Assembly (NCBI GenBank): GCA_004352715.1
Contig: SCFE01000080.1
Location: forward strand, 623,158-687,157
Direction of reading: 5' to 3'
From: Hofstenia miamia
Taxonomy: Eukaryota; Xenacoelomorpha; Acoela
DNA length: 64,000 nucleotides
The position numbers and the translations under genes are program-made. Under the pieces are notes generated by a model, which saw only the letters and a program-made list of their open reading frames with translations, did no database searches and was not told the DNA's origin. Below, piece by piece: positions 46,467 through 58,756 of the stretch (positions are counted from its first letter, which is position 1; the number at the start of each line of letters is the position of its first letter).

Positions 46467-46959
46467 AATTGCACAAACACTAATTTTCCAACATCTGGTT
46501 AAAAACAGGTTAATTAAAAAGGATAATAAATTATAAATCCTTCCATTTATGCTCATATAGTTCATGTTGAATTAAATTAGAAGACAAAAGATTAATGCTT
46601 TCTACTAGAAGTTTGTAGATATGCTAGTGATGTACATGACCAGTAGAGATAGCATCTTTTAATTTTTTTAAAAATACACATTTTACATGACCTTACGATA
46701 AAAGAAATGGTTATTAATACATATTTGTAGTATTAATTCAAACTTTATATTTGAAAAAGTTCCCCCCACCTTTTGATTTGAAATTTTTTATATATTTTCC
46801 CACTAGCATGCACCAGTAACAAAAAAATAAATTGTTTAAAATGTAGCATTTTGTAATCCAATAACATTTAGAAAAGTTTATATTGTCTGTGTAGAATTGT
46901 GCAATTTTTCTATTTCTTGTATTGCTATTTACTTCTAAATACTGAAGTAATTTTTTAAA

Positions 46960-47080
46960 TCTGTGATGGTTTCCTCAAAATCAATTTAAGCTCCGATAAC
47001 TCACAAACCAATGCAAATATTAAGACTCTGAAGGCACTCTATGATAAAGGACAATCTTGTCTTCATTTAAATAAAAAAAC
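46960..47080 (+). repeat. Dispersed unclassified repeat, copy 4
   Basis: Contains ctgtgatggtttcctcaaaat and ttaagctccgataactcacaaaccaatg, matching copy 3. Confidence 0.5.
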
Positions 47081-47089
47081 CACAAGATC

Positions 47090-48165
47090 GCAATGTTTTT
47101 GTATCTTTAAAGTTGGGCTGGCAAGCTTAGGGTTAATGTAATATGTCCAAAAGTATTATTCTAACCTAATGCTTAATAATAATTTCTAGAAAATGTTTCA
47201 GAGAAACTTTTCAAGTAGAAATAATTATCAATAAATGCATTTAATAATTTTATTTCTTTATCCCATATTTGTTCTAAAACTAGAACCTATCTAAAAGCTG
47301 TTGAGCAAGACCTTTTATTTTAACCATTATGTCACTGGAAATTTCGATTTTAGGAAGATAAAGTTATTTAGTTGATATTTAAATAAATTGTAAAGTGAAA
47401 TCATATGTTTTTTCAAAAAATTATGTTATTAAAATGATATTGAAACAAATCGTGAATAATAAACAAATTTTCCAGATATCATTTATTGGGTTGTGATTGA
47501 TATGAATATGCATGATAACATTTGAGAAATCTTGTGAGGAATTACTAAAACTAGAACAGAAAATTAAATGACATAAATAGTCATGCCTTTCTTGTACGAA
47601 CATCGCTATGCTAATAGACTCTTAAGGGAAAATCGTATATTTCCAAGGCAAATTTTCAATTTTTTCTACATTACTAATATCCAGATGAAGTTTCTCTGCA
47701 CAAGTTTGAGATTTTATTACAGAAAATATTTTGATATAAGGTTCTCAACAATGTATAATACATACTTTAATAATAATTTGAAGAGACATAAATCATTTTT
47801 AAAAAATCACTTGCTAAATAAGGCTTGCAAAATTAATTGTCAAAGAAACCTTTATATGATGAACGTTGAATACCAATTGACAAAAACTAGAAATCTACAA
47901 TAAATTATTAATGGTGTTAATGTCATTCCCAAACATTGTATTTCTATTGTGAAAATTTCTTCAATTACTATGTTACAAAAATTGAAAATTTATATTATTA
48001 TTATTATTTACATCGACAAAATACAATCGGAGACACATTTACTGGTTTTTTACACTGAGCTCACCACACACATTGACACACATACACACATTTATTCTAT
48101 ATATATTTTATTATTATTTTGTAAATACATGTATTTGTAGTTTGTAGCTTTTTTACTGTCATTTA
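47090..48165. other. Non-coding stretch
   Basis: AT-rich. A 106-codon plus ORF at 47583-47903 is N/K/Y/R-rich and has no recognised motif. A short CA/TA-rich tract lies at about 48065-48110. Confidence 0.4.
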
Positions 48166-48169
48166 TTTA

Positions 48170-48654
48170 CAGCAATAAATTTGCTTTGACTCTTATTTTT
48201 ACGGTTTTGAGTTAGGTGGGTGAAATTTTTCACATTATGTAAAAAGGATGTAATATTTTTTGTATAATCAAAATGTCGTGTCATGCTGTTATGTAAATAT
48301 AAGTTTGAAAAAGTGTGCTACCTCTAATGTACAGATTTACCCATCGGGGTTGGTCATGTACGTATACAGGTTAAAGAAGGTAGGGTAAGGAAGTTTATTT
48401 CTACATGAGGAACATTCAATTTGTTAATTATATTTTCAAACAATTCTAATGTTTGTTAATTAATTTGAATGTCAGTTAAATTTAATATTGATGACTTTGA
48501 AATTCATTAATTTCTACTAATTTTTATTTTAAAATAAGAAATCGATTTGTCCACATTCTTGAACAATTTGATTCAAACCAGCTAAGAAATATTGAAATCC
48601 TTTCGCTTGAACGCATCTATGGGTCTTGAACCCGCTCATGCAATGATGAAAATT
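48170..48654. repeat. 485-bp duplicate, left copy
   Basis: Identical by eye to 49623-50107. It ends at a single N (48655). Confidence 0.95.
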
Positions 48655-48655
48655 N

Positions 48656-48777
48656 TTTGCAGCAATTCTGGTTTCCGGGGTCCCCGGATATGTATCCATT
48701 GGTCGAAGAATTCTTCTCATGTCACCATATTGAAAAGCCAAGTAAAATACTCCAAAGGTGCCAATGAAGACTGCAAA
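48656..48777 (-). CDS. Possible exon with a membrane-like segment
   Basis: A minus-strand segment follows a good acceptor (ACTTGTTTGCAG) and encodes FIGTFGVFYLAFQYGDMRRI and LRPMDTYPGTPETRIAA, that is a short hydrophobic stretch then a charged tail. It runs into the single N at 48655, so its 3' limit is unknown. The balanced composition and GC content suggest a real exon. I do not recognise the protein. Confidence 0.35.
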
Positions 48778-49622
48778 CAAGTTTATAGTACAATGCTATT
48801 CTGGGCAAACTCGGTGGGAAGATTTTCTGAGCTCTGAGGAAGTGAAATCCTCTGAATCTTGACAACTTAAGAAAGAGCCCATTGACTAGAATCTAATTAT
48901 TCTGTGTAATAACAATTGGGTGCGACAGCGAGTGCCATTTCTTAATTATCCCTGTTCTATTCGTCTACTGTGTGTCTACTGCCAAACAATTTCAGTATGT
49001 CCACACACTTCAAATTATCAATTTACAACATACTAGAATTTACAGAAACATGTTTTATTTTTATGGAATATAGCATATGCAAAAGACTCATTTTGTACAT
49101 TTAATGGCAAAAATATATTGAGGTTATGCAGAATTGCTATAATATCACACAATCATTAAAAGATGACTCCTGGCACAATATTTAATATTTTGTAAATCAT
49201 TTAAGTTTCTATATGTAGTTAAACAACATGTTTTCTAAAGAAAAGGCAAAGTTATTGATGCCGCCAAAGGGATGGAATTACAAAATGTTGGTCTCAAAAA
49301 GTAAAATAAATCTGTATTATAAACACAAGAAAAAGGGAAGTAGTCGTTACAAAACCTAAAAATTTATTTTATTTTGAATGGCTAGCAATCGATAAAATAT
49401 AAAATATACGTCAGTTTGGAATATAATTTAAGCTGTTAACTTGAAGTTGAAATATCAAACTTTCCAAAAACATTGACTAAGTCACATCACACAGGCTCAA
49501 AAACTTCTGTTTGGGACACAATGTATAATTTTCCCGAAAAGCAAACAATGAAAAAAAACACTAATAGACTAAATGAGCCAGTCTAGCACGTCAAATAATT
49601 CACTCGCCACACATCTAGAAAN

Positions 49623-50107
49623 CAGCAATAAATTTGCTTTGACTCTTATTTTTACGGTTTTGAGTTAGGTGGGTGAAATTTTTCACATTATGTAAAAAGG
49701 ATGTAATATTTTTTGTATAATCAAAATGTCGTGTCATGCTGTTATGTAAATATAAGTTTGAAAAAGTGTGCTACCTCTAATGTACAGATTTACCCATCGG
49801 GGTTGGTCATGTACGTATACAGGTTAAAGAAGGTAGGGTAAGGAAGTTTATTTCTACATGAGGAACATTCAATTTGTTAATTATATTTTCAAACAATTCT
49901 AATGTTTGTTAATTAATTTGAATGTCAGTTAAATTTAATATTGATGACTTTGAAATTCATTAATTTCTACTAATTTTTATTTTAAAATAAGAAATCGATT
50001 TGTCCACATTCTTGAACAATTTGATTCAAACCAGCTAAGAAATATTGAAATCCTTTCGCTTGAACGCATCTATGGGTCTTGAACCCGCTCATGCAATGAT
50101 GAAAATT
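49623..50107. repeat. 485-bp duplicate, right copy
   Basis: Duplicate of 48170-48654, preceded by a single N at 49622. Probably an unmerged contig overlap. Confidence 0.95.
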
Positions 50108-50115
50108 TGTTCTAA
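49982..50115 (-). CDS. Possible terminal exon, Cys-containing
   Basis: The minus strand encodes FHHCMSGFKTHRCVQAKGFQ and onward to IVQECGQIDFLF and a stop, possibly after an acceptor GTTTTAG. Balanced residues in an AT-rich region suggest coding. The same segment is present in the left duplicate (48529-48654). The family is not recognised. Confidence 0.3.
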
Positions 50116-50580
50116 AACTTATTTTTTGTGCCTGAATTGAGTACAAATAGGCTAAGAATTTTTTTAAAATGAGTATAAATATACAAATGGCTTCCATCGC
50201 TAGTATTCAGATAATGAGGCGTTCTAATGCCCATTGGAACAGAAAATACCTTGAAATGTTTATTTTTCAGAAGAAACACTGTGTGAGTCTCGTGCGCAAA
50301 TGCAGAGGTTCTCGGACTAGGTCATAAATTTAAATCAAAGAAGAAAGGGTACACTTTTTAGCAGAATTTTAATCGACACAGATTTTGTCTACTGGCTAAG
50401 ATCGCTCGTGGTTATGGATACCATTCGATTCCTGACACACAAAACAAGACCGAGAAGTATTTACCAATGCAAAAACACTGTTAGACATGAGCAGAAAACA
50501 TTATTGTTGTCTCATTTTCTGCTGTCTCTTAGCAACTGATCATTATATCCTCTACTCTTTCCCCTATATTCATTCCGCTA

Positions 50581-50805
50581 CTATTCTGTTTTAATTACCA
50601 TCGCAGCATACTTGAAATCATGGAAGTTTTCAATTTCTAAGTTTTTGACTGACATGTTATTGCCCCCTTGAAAATGGAAACTTCTTTCACGAAATTCTTC
50701 CATAATCCTTTCCTTGATTGTTGCTTCAGTTCCTATGTCCACTCGTTCTGCTGATTTCCCTCCTTCTAATAACTGTCCTTGCAAAATTTTACTTGCTCTT
50801 AAATG
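50581..50805 (-). CDS. Possible terminal exon of an unknown gene
   Basis: An open minus-strand segment follows GGTATTGCAG and encodes HLRASKILQGQLLEGGKSAE and onward, ending AAMVIKTE and a stop. Its E/K/G-rich, low-N composition differs from chance ORFs in this region. It may belong to a gene whose upstream exons lie beyond 50.8 kb. No domain is recognised. Confidence 0.35.
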   Translation of the reverse strand, partial: HLRASKILQGQLLEGGKSAERVDIGTEATIKERIMEEFRERSFHFQGGNNMSVKNLEIENFHDFKYAAMVIKTE

Positions 50806-51376
50806 CTGCAATACCTTTAGTTTTGATAGTTATCAATTACTTTGTAGTTGAGTTGACTATATTTATTTGATTTTTGTTGGTTGCAGCGCAAAATATTTAA
50901 GCATAATGCACAACATTCTTAGTCAAAGAATGTTCTTAATGTATCCATGCCATTACTATAATTGGTTTAAAAATCTCAACATTGTAAAAAATTTTTATAA
51001 TTCTGATAAGCACACTTAAAATTCTATGCTTAGCTTTGCTTTTTTCACCATTAATAATGATCAGTAAAATTCAAAAGTTATTTTTTAAATATTTCAGATA
51101 ACATATGGAGAAATTAGTGCACTCGAGAATGAAATCTAAAATACAATTCAACCGCAAGATGGCGAAAAATTATGCCTATCTTAATACATGTAAATTATTC
51201 CTAGAAAGTCCTCTACGAAAAAATTCGAATTTCCAAAGGTAGACTATTATAGCAGCATAGCATGTGGGTTTATTGTCTTTCCGGCATTGTTAATGAGCAA
51301 AAACTGCGACTTCCTGCTTGATTTTAAAATTGCCTTTAGTAGTACATTTTTATACAACATTTTTTGTTTAAATTTA

Positions 51377-51778
51377 NNNNNNNNNNNNNNNNNNNNNNNN
51401 NNNNNNNNNNNNNNNNNNNNNNNNNNNNNNNNNNNNNNNNNNNNNNNNNNNNNNNNNNNNNNNNNNNNNNNNNNNNNNNNNNNNNNNNNNNNNNNNNNNN
51501 NNNNNNNNNNNNNNNNNNNNNNNNNNNNNNNNNNNNNNNNNNNNNNNNNNNNNNNNNNNNNNNNNNNNNNNNNNNNNNNNNNNNNNNNNNNNNNNNNNNN
51601 NNNNNNNNNNNNNNNNNNNNNNNNNNNNNNNNNNNNNNNNNNNNNNNNNNNNNNNNNNNNNNNNNNNNNNNNNNNNNNNNNNNNNNNNNNNNNNNNNNNN
51701 NNNNNNNNNNNNNNNNNNNNNNNNNNNNNNNNNNNNNNNNNNNNNNNNNNNNNNNNNNNNNNNNNNNNNNNNNNNNNN
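51377..51778. other. Assembly gap (402 N)
   Basis: A run of N with AT-rich flanks on both sides. Confidence 0.98.
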
Positions 51779-51779
51779 T

Positions 51780-52720
51780 TGTTTTATTACATTTTCTATT
51801 ACAACAAAATCAGAAATACACACAAGTCAGTTCTAATTTTTAAAAAGTTTGTGAATTTTTACATGATCAGAGATATTTGACCATGATAGTATTAAATCAA
51901 AACAGAGATTTTTTGCCACCTAAAGTTTTTGCGCTACAGGTCGCACACTTTGTGATATTCAATGTCCTACAAATATTTAACACCAATACATGCTTGTTAT
52001 GTAATCTGCAAAATTTATTATGTTCATATTTAAAGTGATTTCCTTTATGGTCTATATTAATTTAAACATTTATAAATGCATTGAAAATGGATTTTAAAAA
52101 ATTCTAGTGACATAAGTTACAGGAGTAAACAAAACAATAAATTAATCCAATTTTAATACATATTAAATCTAGAAATTAAACTATTTATCTTTACGCATGT
52201 GCATGTTCCTATTTTTAAAAGATGAGCTTTTCACAAAGGAACTATTTATAAAGCTCTATAAATGTAAACATGTTCCTTGGCTGCATACAAAACTACTTTT
52301 GCTGGTTTGTAAGCTGCAACTGCAGTTTGAAAATGATTAATTTATATATGCTGGTAGACAAACTATTGATTTTTATGAATAGCGGCATTTTTAATGTAAT
52401 TTTCAAGCAAAATCAAAATTGAAATGTAATTTGTACTTTTGCTTTATCTCCCCACCACATAAAACCTTTTATAGCTTGTTGTTGATTCATTTTGCAACGC
52501 GCTAAATATTTTTATAACAGCTTTGCTCGCATTAGATAAGAGAATGCTATTAGTTCCTAAAAAGCATTTTCTGTTAGCATAAATTGTTAATTTTAATTTC
52601 AGCTGCAGTGTAAATTTTCAAATCAGAGATAAATTGATCCGTTAGATGGCTACAACATTTACAAAAACGATGTTCTCAATTTCTCCATATGATACATGTA
52701 TCAATGCGGCATGCAAGAAA
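51780..52720. other. Non-coding stretch
   Basis: AT-rich sequence between the gap and the secreted-protein gene. Nothing is recognised. Confidence 0.5.
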
Positions 52721-52727
52721 CAATGTT

Positions 52728-53363
52728 TTAACTAGTAGTCATTATCAAAGCGACAATATTCTCCTTTGGATAATTAAAGGAGCTTATTGTGTACTCAATA
52801 CCCTCATTGCAGTCTGAAAAATTGATGCATACAAAAGCAGAAACTTTAAAGAAAAAATTATTTAAATATTTTCTGAACAATGACGAAGGAAAGTGTAGAT
52901 ATACATTAATGCTATCCAAGGGATCCAATACGTTGATTATGGGGCAAATTTCAAAAGAAAAATGATAAAACCACACTCCCTGTGGGAAATCTATCGAATT
53001 CATTGAAGTGACGTTGCAAGTCGTATCATTATCCTCTAGTGACATCCAGTCAAAAGCTAGAAAGAGATAGCTGTCTGAGTCTTTTCTTTGAAATGTAAAT
53101 TTTCCATAGATTCCATACTGATTATCTAATTCATTTCTTTCTAAGCTAATGACATTAGAATTTTCATTATTTTCAAGGATGTTTTGCACCAACCCACATC
53201 TTAGAGAAAATCGATTCCAAAACATTTTTTTACATCTTGGTTTGCTGCGACAAACATCATAGCAATCAGCATATTTCATTGTTCTAAACTCTTCTTCACA
53301 GAAAATTCGGTAGGTTAGAAATTGAATTGCCTGAAGAATTATAATAACACTTACAGCAAACAT
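52728..53363 (-). CDS. Secreted Cys-rich protein, PAN/apple-like N-terminus
   Basis: A 211-residue ORF without introns. Residues 1-21 form a signal peptide (hydrophobic VSVIIILQAIQFL). After cleavage comes a compact Cys set (C22, C34, C38, C44, C56) in YADCYDVCRSKPRCKKMFWN and RCGLVQ, which has the spacing of a PAN/apple-like module used for protein or carbohydrate binding. A longer C-terminal part follows with C116, C140, C189 and C195 and glycosylation sites NDT, NVT and NFS. The product is probably extracellular. The start is the first ATG, upstream of the signal peptide. The C-terminal part matches no family I know, and the PAN assignment rests on Cys spacing only. Confidence 0.6.
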   Translation of the reverse strand: MFAVSVIIILQAIQFLTYRIFCEEEFRTMKYADCYDVCRSKPRCKKMFWNRFSLRCGLVQNILENNENSNVISLERNELDNQYGIYGKFTFQRKDSDSYLFLAFDWMSLEDNDTTCNVTSMNSIDFPQGVWFYHFSFEICPIINVLDPLDSINVYLHFPSSLFRKYLNNFFFKVSAFVCINFSDCNEGIEYTISSFNYPKENIVALIMTTS

Positions 53364-53399
53364 TTTTAAACTAAAGTAACCAGTTAGAATTAAATTTTA

Positions 53400-54240
53400 G
53401 TTAATTTTTAATTAAACAGCTGCATTACAATTTTGCAATCACAATGCCTTTGAATTTCAACTCTTCCTACTTAAATATTTTAAGAGGTGAATTATACAAT
53501 ACAATGAAAATATTTCCACAAAAATCAGTGATATGGCTGGTGGCGGAATAGTAATATTTTTATGCGTTAAAAATTTAATTTGTTAACTTCGCCAACTATT
53601 GCACAATCAGAAAATTTTATTTAAAAATTAAAACAATAAAACAGAAAAAATTGCACATTTGTTAGTTAGTGTGGTTGTGTAGTTTTTGTATTAACCTCTC
53701 CTTTAAAAAATCATGTAATATCAAGAAACTATTTTCATGTTTGGTAGCCATCATCCACTGGCGAAATAAAGCATCGCAATTATTGAATGCTGACACATTT
53801 AGATTTCTTTGTCATGTAAATCATAATTTATACAATGATTTTATTAATGAAAATTTATATTGCGTAAGTGTTCTATCATTAATTTTAATTTCTATAAAAA
53901 GTAGCCTTTTATCGTTCAATTTAACTAACGCATTCAAATGAAAAATTCCTTCATTACAATTAAAACTAAGCAATGAATTTAAAGCATAAGCTATTCAAAT
54001 AAAAAATTAACACATTCAAAATTAAAACATTAGTCATTCAATTTAAGCTAAATAAATATCGAACTTTATTATAAAATGAAACAAACCAAACTATAAACTA
54101 ACATAATTTGAATTTTATTCATCTCCAGCCAAACTCTTTCTTATTGCCTCTGAACATGATCAAAAAATCGAATTGCATGAATAGCGTCATCACATATCTG
54201 ATTAAATCTTGAAAATACTTTTCACTTGATTCAGTTTATA
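53400..54240. other. Non-coding stretch
   Basis: AT-rich upstream flank of the secreted-protein gene. No TATA box is obvious at a suitable distance. A 90-codon plus ORF at 53669-53941 has no support. Confidence 0.45.
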
Positions 54241-54242
54241 GC

Positions 54243-54735
54243 TCATAAAATCATATTAGGTTGTGGATCTTCTAATATTTGGGCTTGTTTAACTGCGTTG
54301 AACTTCTTGATCCTCATTTTGAAAGAGCACCAAAATTTCAATCTGTGATAATAGTGCACTGTACAGATGAACCTTTGGAATTTACAGTGCAGTTGTGCAG
54401 CACTGACCTCAAATCGACCTTCCCGCAAAGCATTTTCCAAATCATGTATAAGTTACTTTCATTCTGATAAGAGATAATTTTAATTTCTGATGTAAGCCTT
54501 AAATGGATTCAGCAAATGCTCTTAGCATGGTAAGATTTTTTCAACATAATCCATCAAGATGTCTTTTTACTGTGGTTGTGGATATGTCTAATTCAATATG
54601 TGGATTGTGTTTTAGTTTAGCAGCCAAATGCTTTGGAGTTGCTAGATAATTTTTCTCCAAAAGTTTATCATTATACTGTAGAAAGGCCTCTAGAAATAAA
54701 TTCGAAGTTGTAGTTTGAGAATAAATAGCTACCAT
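54243..54735 (-). pseudogene. Possible DNA transposase remnant with helix-turn-helix
   Basis: The minus strand starts with an ORF (54735-54541) carrying NYLATPKHLAAKLKHNPHIE and LDISTTTVKRHLDGLC, reminiscent of the ISxxTVxRxL helix-turn-helix of Tc1/IS630-type transposases. After stops and frame changes another open piece runs 54467-54243. No catalytic motif is visible, so the assignment is tentative. Confidence 0.3.
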
Positions 54736-55474
54736 ATGGTACTACTGTTTACCCTGCATTTTCTTGAGCAATAACAATGGGTTTCCGAATTAAATTTCAA
54801 ATTTTTTAATTATAACTCAATTGTGTAATAAATGAATAGAAATCATGACAAAATGATTTCATCATTTATGAAAGTATCTGAAAACTACAGGAAATATGAG
54901 CAAAATGCCAAACAATGAACTAATTTGTTAATGAATGAGTAGTGCTTTTGCTTAGGTTTGGATCATGCTATAGAAACAAATGATAAGTCATTAGTATCTC
55001 CTAGAGAATTAAGCACAATTATTTAATTAAAAAATATTACAATTTTTCAGTCAAAATATTTCTAAAGTGCTGAAAAAGGAAAATAGATATGCATATTAGA
55101 GAAAAGTGTAAAGCTATTAACTTACAGAAATGAAATGATAATCAGTGAACTTTTTCCAATATTGTCTGCAAAAATGATATTGTGTGTGTGTGTTAAGATA
55201 AAAGAGTGATGGCATATTTAATTCTCAATATGTATTGTAGAATCTGTACAATGGTTAGAATGGAATATACTGAACAATGCTGAACCAAATTGCTATTAAT
55301 GACTTCCTTTCACTACATGTATGATTTAATAAATGCATTATCAAGAATAAACTTTCTGCTAGTTTAAACAATTCAGATATTTCAAATCTACAAAAATGGC
55401 CCTAGTTTCAAATTCTTTGATATCTTTGAGGATCTTTAAGAATATAATAATAAAAATATTATAAATAGCTTGTT

Positions 55475-55765
55475 GTTACCATGCATTCACACAGGCCAAC
55501 AGCTATCATTTACCCTCAGTGTAAAATGTTATGTGCTTTGTTTGAACAATGAGAAAAGAACAAGTTTTTATTAATTAGCCATACACCTATACCTAACTTA
55601 ATGTGATCACAATTCAGTGTGACCAACTTGAGAAGCTAATTTTTGCCTTTTGTGTCAGCACAATTCCCAAATTGTTGCCAGAGCCTAAATTATTATTATC
55701 ATTTAAGCAAGAATACTTAAAACCACAATCAAGAGAAAATACCATTGGCATGAAGCTAAACCAAA
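55475..55765. repeat. Host repeat, uninterrupted paralog (hAT empty site)
   Basis: Aligns with 43080-43302 joined to 45126-45230. The position of the hAT target duplication corresponds to attattat at 55693-55700. Confidence 0.7.
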
Positions 55766-55769
55766 TTGA

Positions 55770-58170
55770 TTCTAATTAAGGTGCTACAGCAGAATTCTCA
55801 CAGTTTTATACAAAGCTAATTGTTGTTTCAGGTGACTAACTATTTACTTCTTAGCCATCTTTTGATGAAAGTGAGTTTAGATGATCATCTTTTTTATTTA
55901 TGCTTTTTTAATGCATCTAGCAAAATTTGGGAGTGTTCAGATGAGTGTCTGTTTGTTGCACATCAATTTGATGAAATTGAGGTTAGACAATCATTATTTT
56001 GTGCATGGCTACTTGTTTATTCATCAATTACATTTAACAGGAATTGTGTTTTTCTATCACTGGGAAGATTATAATCAACACCTCAATTATTGATACAAAA
56101 CATTGACATCAAAAATAGATTTGTTTGGATGCTTAACTCTATAGATATTGTGTAAGATAATCAACATCAATAAAACCAAAAAAGTTGACGATGAAAAAGA
56201 AAAAGAAATTAAAATGCTTTTATTTATATATTTTGATTCATTTGATTATGATTTTATATCAATTAGAACCTTTTGTAACTGAGATATAATATGGTAAAAA
56301 AGTTGTTGGCAAAAGATTTGGCAAAAGGAGCTAATTAATAACCACAAAAAACATTGCAAAATGATCATCAGAAGAAATTAGAATCAAGGAAATAATTGCC
56401 AATGGAAAACCAGTACATGTTGTTTGTTGTAAAGTTTTGATATAAATACAATGCGCAAAAACAAAAAAGTAATGAAAAGAAATCATTCAGATTTATCTTA
56501 AATTTGTATCAGGTTAGATTATTATTAAAGTGGAAAGTTAACATTTCAGCACATGAGTAGCTATTCAATTCAGAGACTTTCACCAAGCAATTATTGGCCA
56601 GTTGTGAGTCATCATTGGTATTTGGCACCTTCTACCAGCTTTAACATCAGCTTTACCTGCATTCTATCTAGAGAACATGTGTCCCTAGATTAGGAATACA
56701 AATAGGGGTTTTCACTTCAGTTAGCTTTCCTATTTATTCACTCACTTTAATAAGAAATGCAATTATACAGCTGGAGGGCTGAAAGTAGGTTAATGTTTTG
56801 CTTTAGATCCAATTTATGTATTGGTATTAAACATAACAAGCCTTATGATACATACAAGGTGTCTACAAACATCCTAACACTTATAGCAGTTATTATGATT
56901 TTTTGTTATGGACTCTTTATTGACTTCTTTTTTAAGGCCTCAACAATTGCTTGCATTTATCAAGGGTTATGTACTTATTTATTTTTAGGGTTAATTATAT
57001 GTAAGTCATTAAGAGGCAAAAGTGATCTATTTGTGAACAGTCATTTATTATTTCCAATAACTAGAGCAATCATTATACAAATTTCTTAATGGCAAACAAC
57101 AAATGGGAGCACTGCACAATACTACATTAATCACTGTCACTGAGAGTGTTCATTCATGAGACCTTCACATAGAATTTGTAATTGCTGTGGGATGCCACTT
57201 TATTCTTGATTGCATGGCTTTGCATGGGTTTTGACCCTGCCATTTCTTGCTGTAGATCTAAATGGATTATGAGTAATTAAGTTTTAACAAATTAGTTGTT
57301 GACATTCAAATGTAATAATTGTACAGCTGAGATATTCTGGAATTTTCACTTAGTGAAGAGAAGTGTGTTTGACTAAGAAAAGTAACAGTAAGAGCTGAAC
57401 TATGGTCAATCTCTATTACGTGTTGATTCTACATGGTGACCATGAAAGGGTGCTTGATGCATAGAAATAAGAAGTATAAGTCAAGACAGTTGTTTCTTCT
57501 CAGAAAATTTTTTTTGGTACAATGAACAATGAATCAAATTTTAACTTCAATCAGTATCACATTTTTTCACATCATACTTGTTATTACAACATGTTTGGTG
57601 CTCGGTTTTCATGAGGTGGCACTCCCATTAGTTTGAGCCATACAGATTTGTTTCGTCCTCTAGGATGCGTCTTTGATCAGACTCTCAGGTTCCTTGATGA
57701 GGAACATGTTAATTGGTACTTCTGACTATTGAGATCAAACTGTATTGCGCATGATCTAAAGGAGTGCATGTAACAATGAATAGGAAAAGTTAGCATAACT
57801 ACTCTCAAAAGAAGATTATCATTGTGTTCTCATGTGATAATCTCTACTAAAATAGATTTCATAGTTTTAATGCAATTTCTCAAATCACCACAAAGTCATC
57901 AATTAGAAATTTGGGTCTGCTAATGGAAAGCAATTTATTGATGAGTGCACATGTTGGTATCTAGTGAAAACATGTAATGAAATTCTCAAAAATCCTTACA
58001 GAATTAGAAACTATGTACCTACTACTATACATGCGGAATTACCTAGATTCTTAATCCTTTCATGCATTGATTTTATGAATTGTTGCTTAATGTGGATGAC
58101 TGGTCATCTTATTATCTATGTCTAATTATCGGAAATTCTCTAAATGCATGGGTGCACATTAAATATCAGA
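55770..58170. other. Stretch without a recognised gene
   Basis: Moderately AT-rich with several 60-110-codon ORFs but no domain or splice support. A diverged direct repeat (about 106-base offset) lies at 55861-56020. The composition suggests old transposon sequence. Confidence 0.4.
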
Positions 58171-58239
58171 GTTGCTTACATTAAGTGATGAAACCAAAAG
58201 AACAATAAATGTAAAAAACCTTAAATATTATAAAATCTC

Positions 58240-58390
58240 TTTGGTTGTGATCATGAACTCAATTTCGTGCATAGTGATTCTAAATTTTTTAACAATCTTT
58301 CACCTCATCTTAGAAATGAACGCAAGATTATTCTATTCAAAAGGGGTCTTAAGCACTACTTATTCACTGAAAAGTTTTATTTGAATTTAT
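58240..58390 (+). pseudogene. LINE C-terminal tail remnant
   Basis: One plus-strand frame reads FFNNLSPHLRNERKIILFKR and continues GLKHYLFTEKFYLNL and a stop. This matches the end of many LINE ORF2 proteins (WNSLPxxIRN...FKxxLKxxLF). Nothing upstream is preserved well enough to extend it. Confidence 0.5.
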
Positions 58391-58579
58391 AGAGTTGATC
58401 TTATTTGTAGCACACTAGAATTATTTAAAAGCTGTTTGTGAGCAAATACAACAAATTCATTATAATCGGATAATTATTATTTTCTCATTAATTCTCACAG
58501 CTTCATACTGGTACCCTCTCAGCTCAGGGGTTCTTGAGAGCTTTCCTCATATCATTATTAATATAATTATTGTTATTAA

Positions 58580-58756
58580 TATTGTGTAGCATTACTAGAT
58601 TTAAGTAAGGCATTCAATTCAATGAATTTCGATATCCTGCAAGACAAACTTATAAAGTATAATTATAATTTTGGTGTTAACTCAGTTAATTTAATCATGA
58701 ACTTCTTGTAAAATAGACAGCAGCGTGTAATATTAAACAGTAAAAAATCAAGTTAT
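58580..58756 (+). pseudogene. LINE reverse transcriptase, part 1 (before the insertion)
   Basis: The plus strand reads LLDLSKAFNSMNFDILQDKL, the RT motif A region (catalytic Asp kept). After one in-frame stop comes NRQQRVILNSKKSSY, where it is cut by the 934-bp TIR element. The frame resumes at 59693. Confidence 0.85.

Noticed and set aside
46359-46565. Minus ORF with YIYIYIY runs
   Set aside because: Translation of the (AT)n microsatellite.
47583-47903. 106-codon plus ORF
   Set aside because: N/K/Y/R-rich with no motif, and no transcript or splice signal can be seen.
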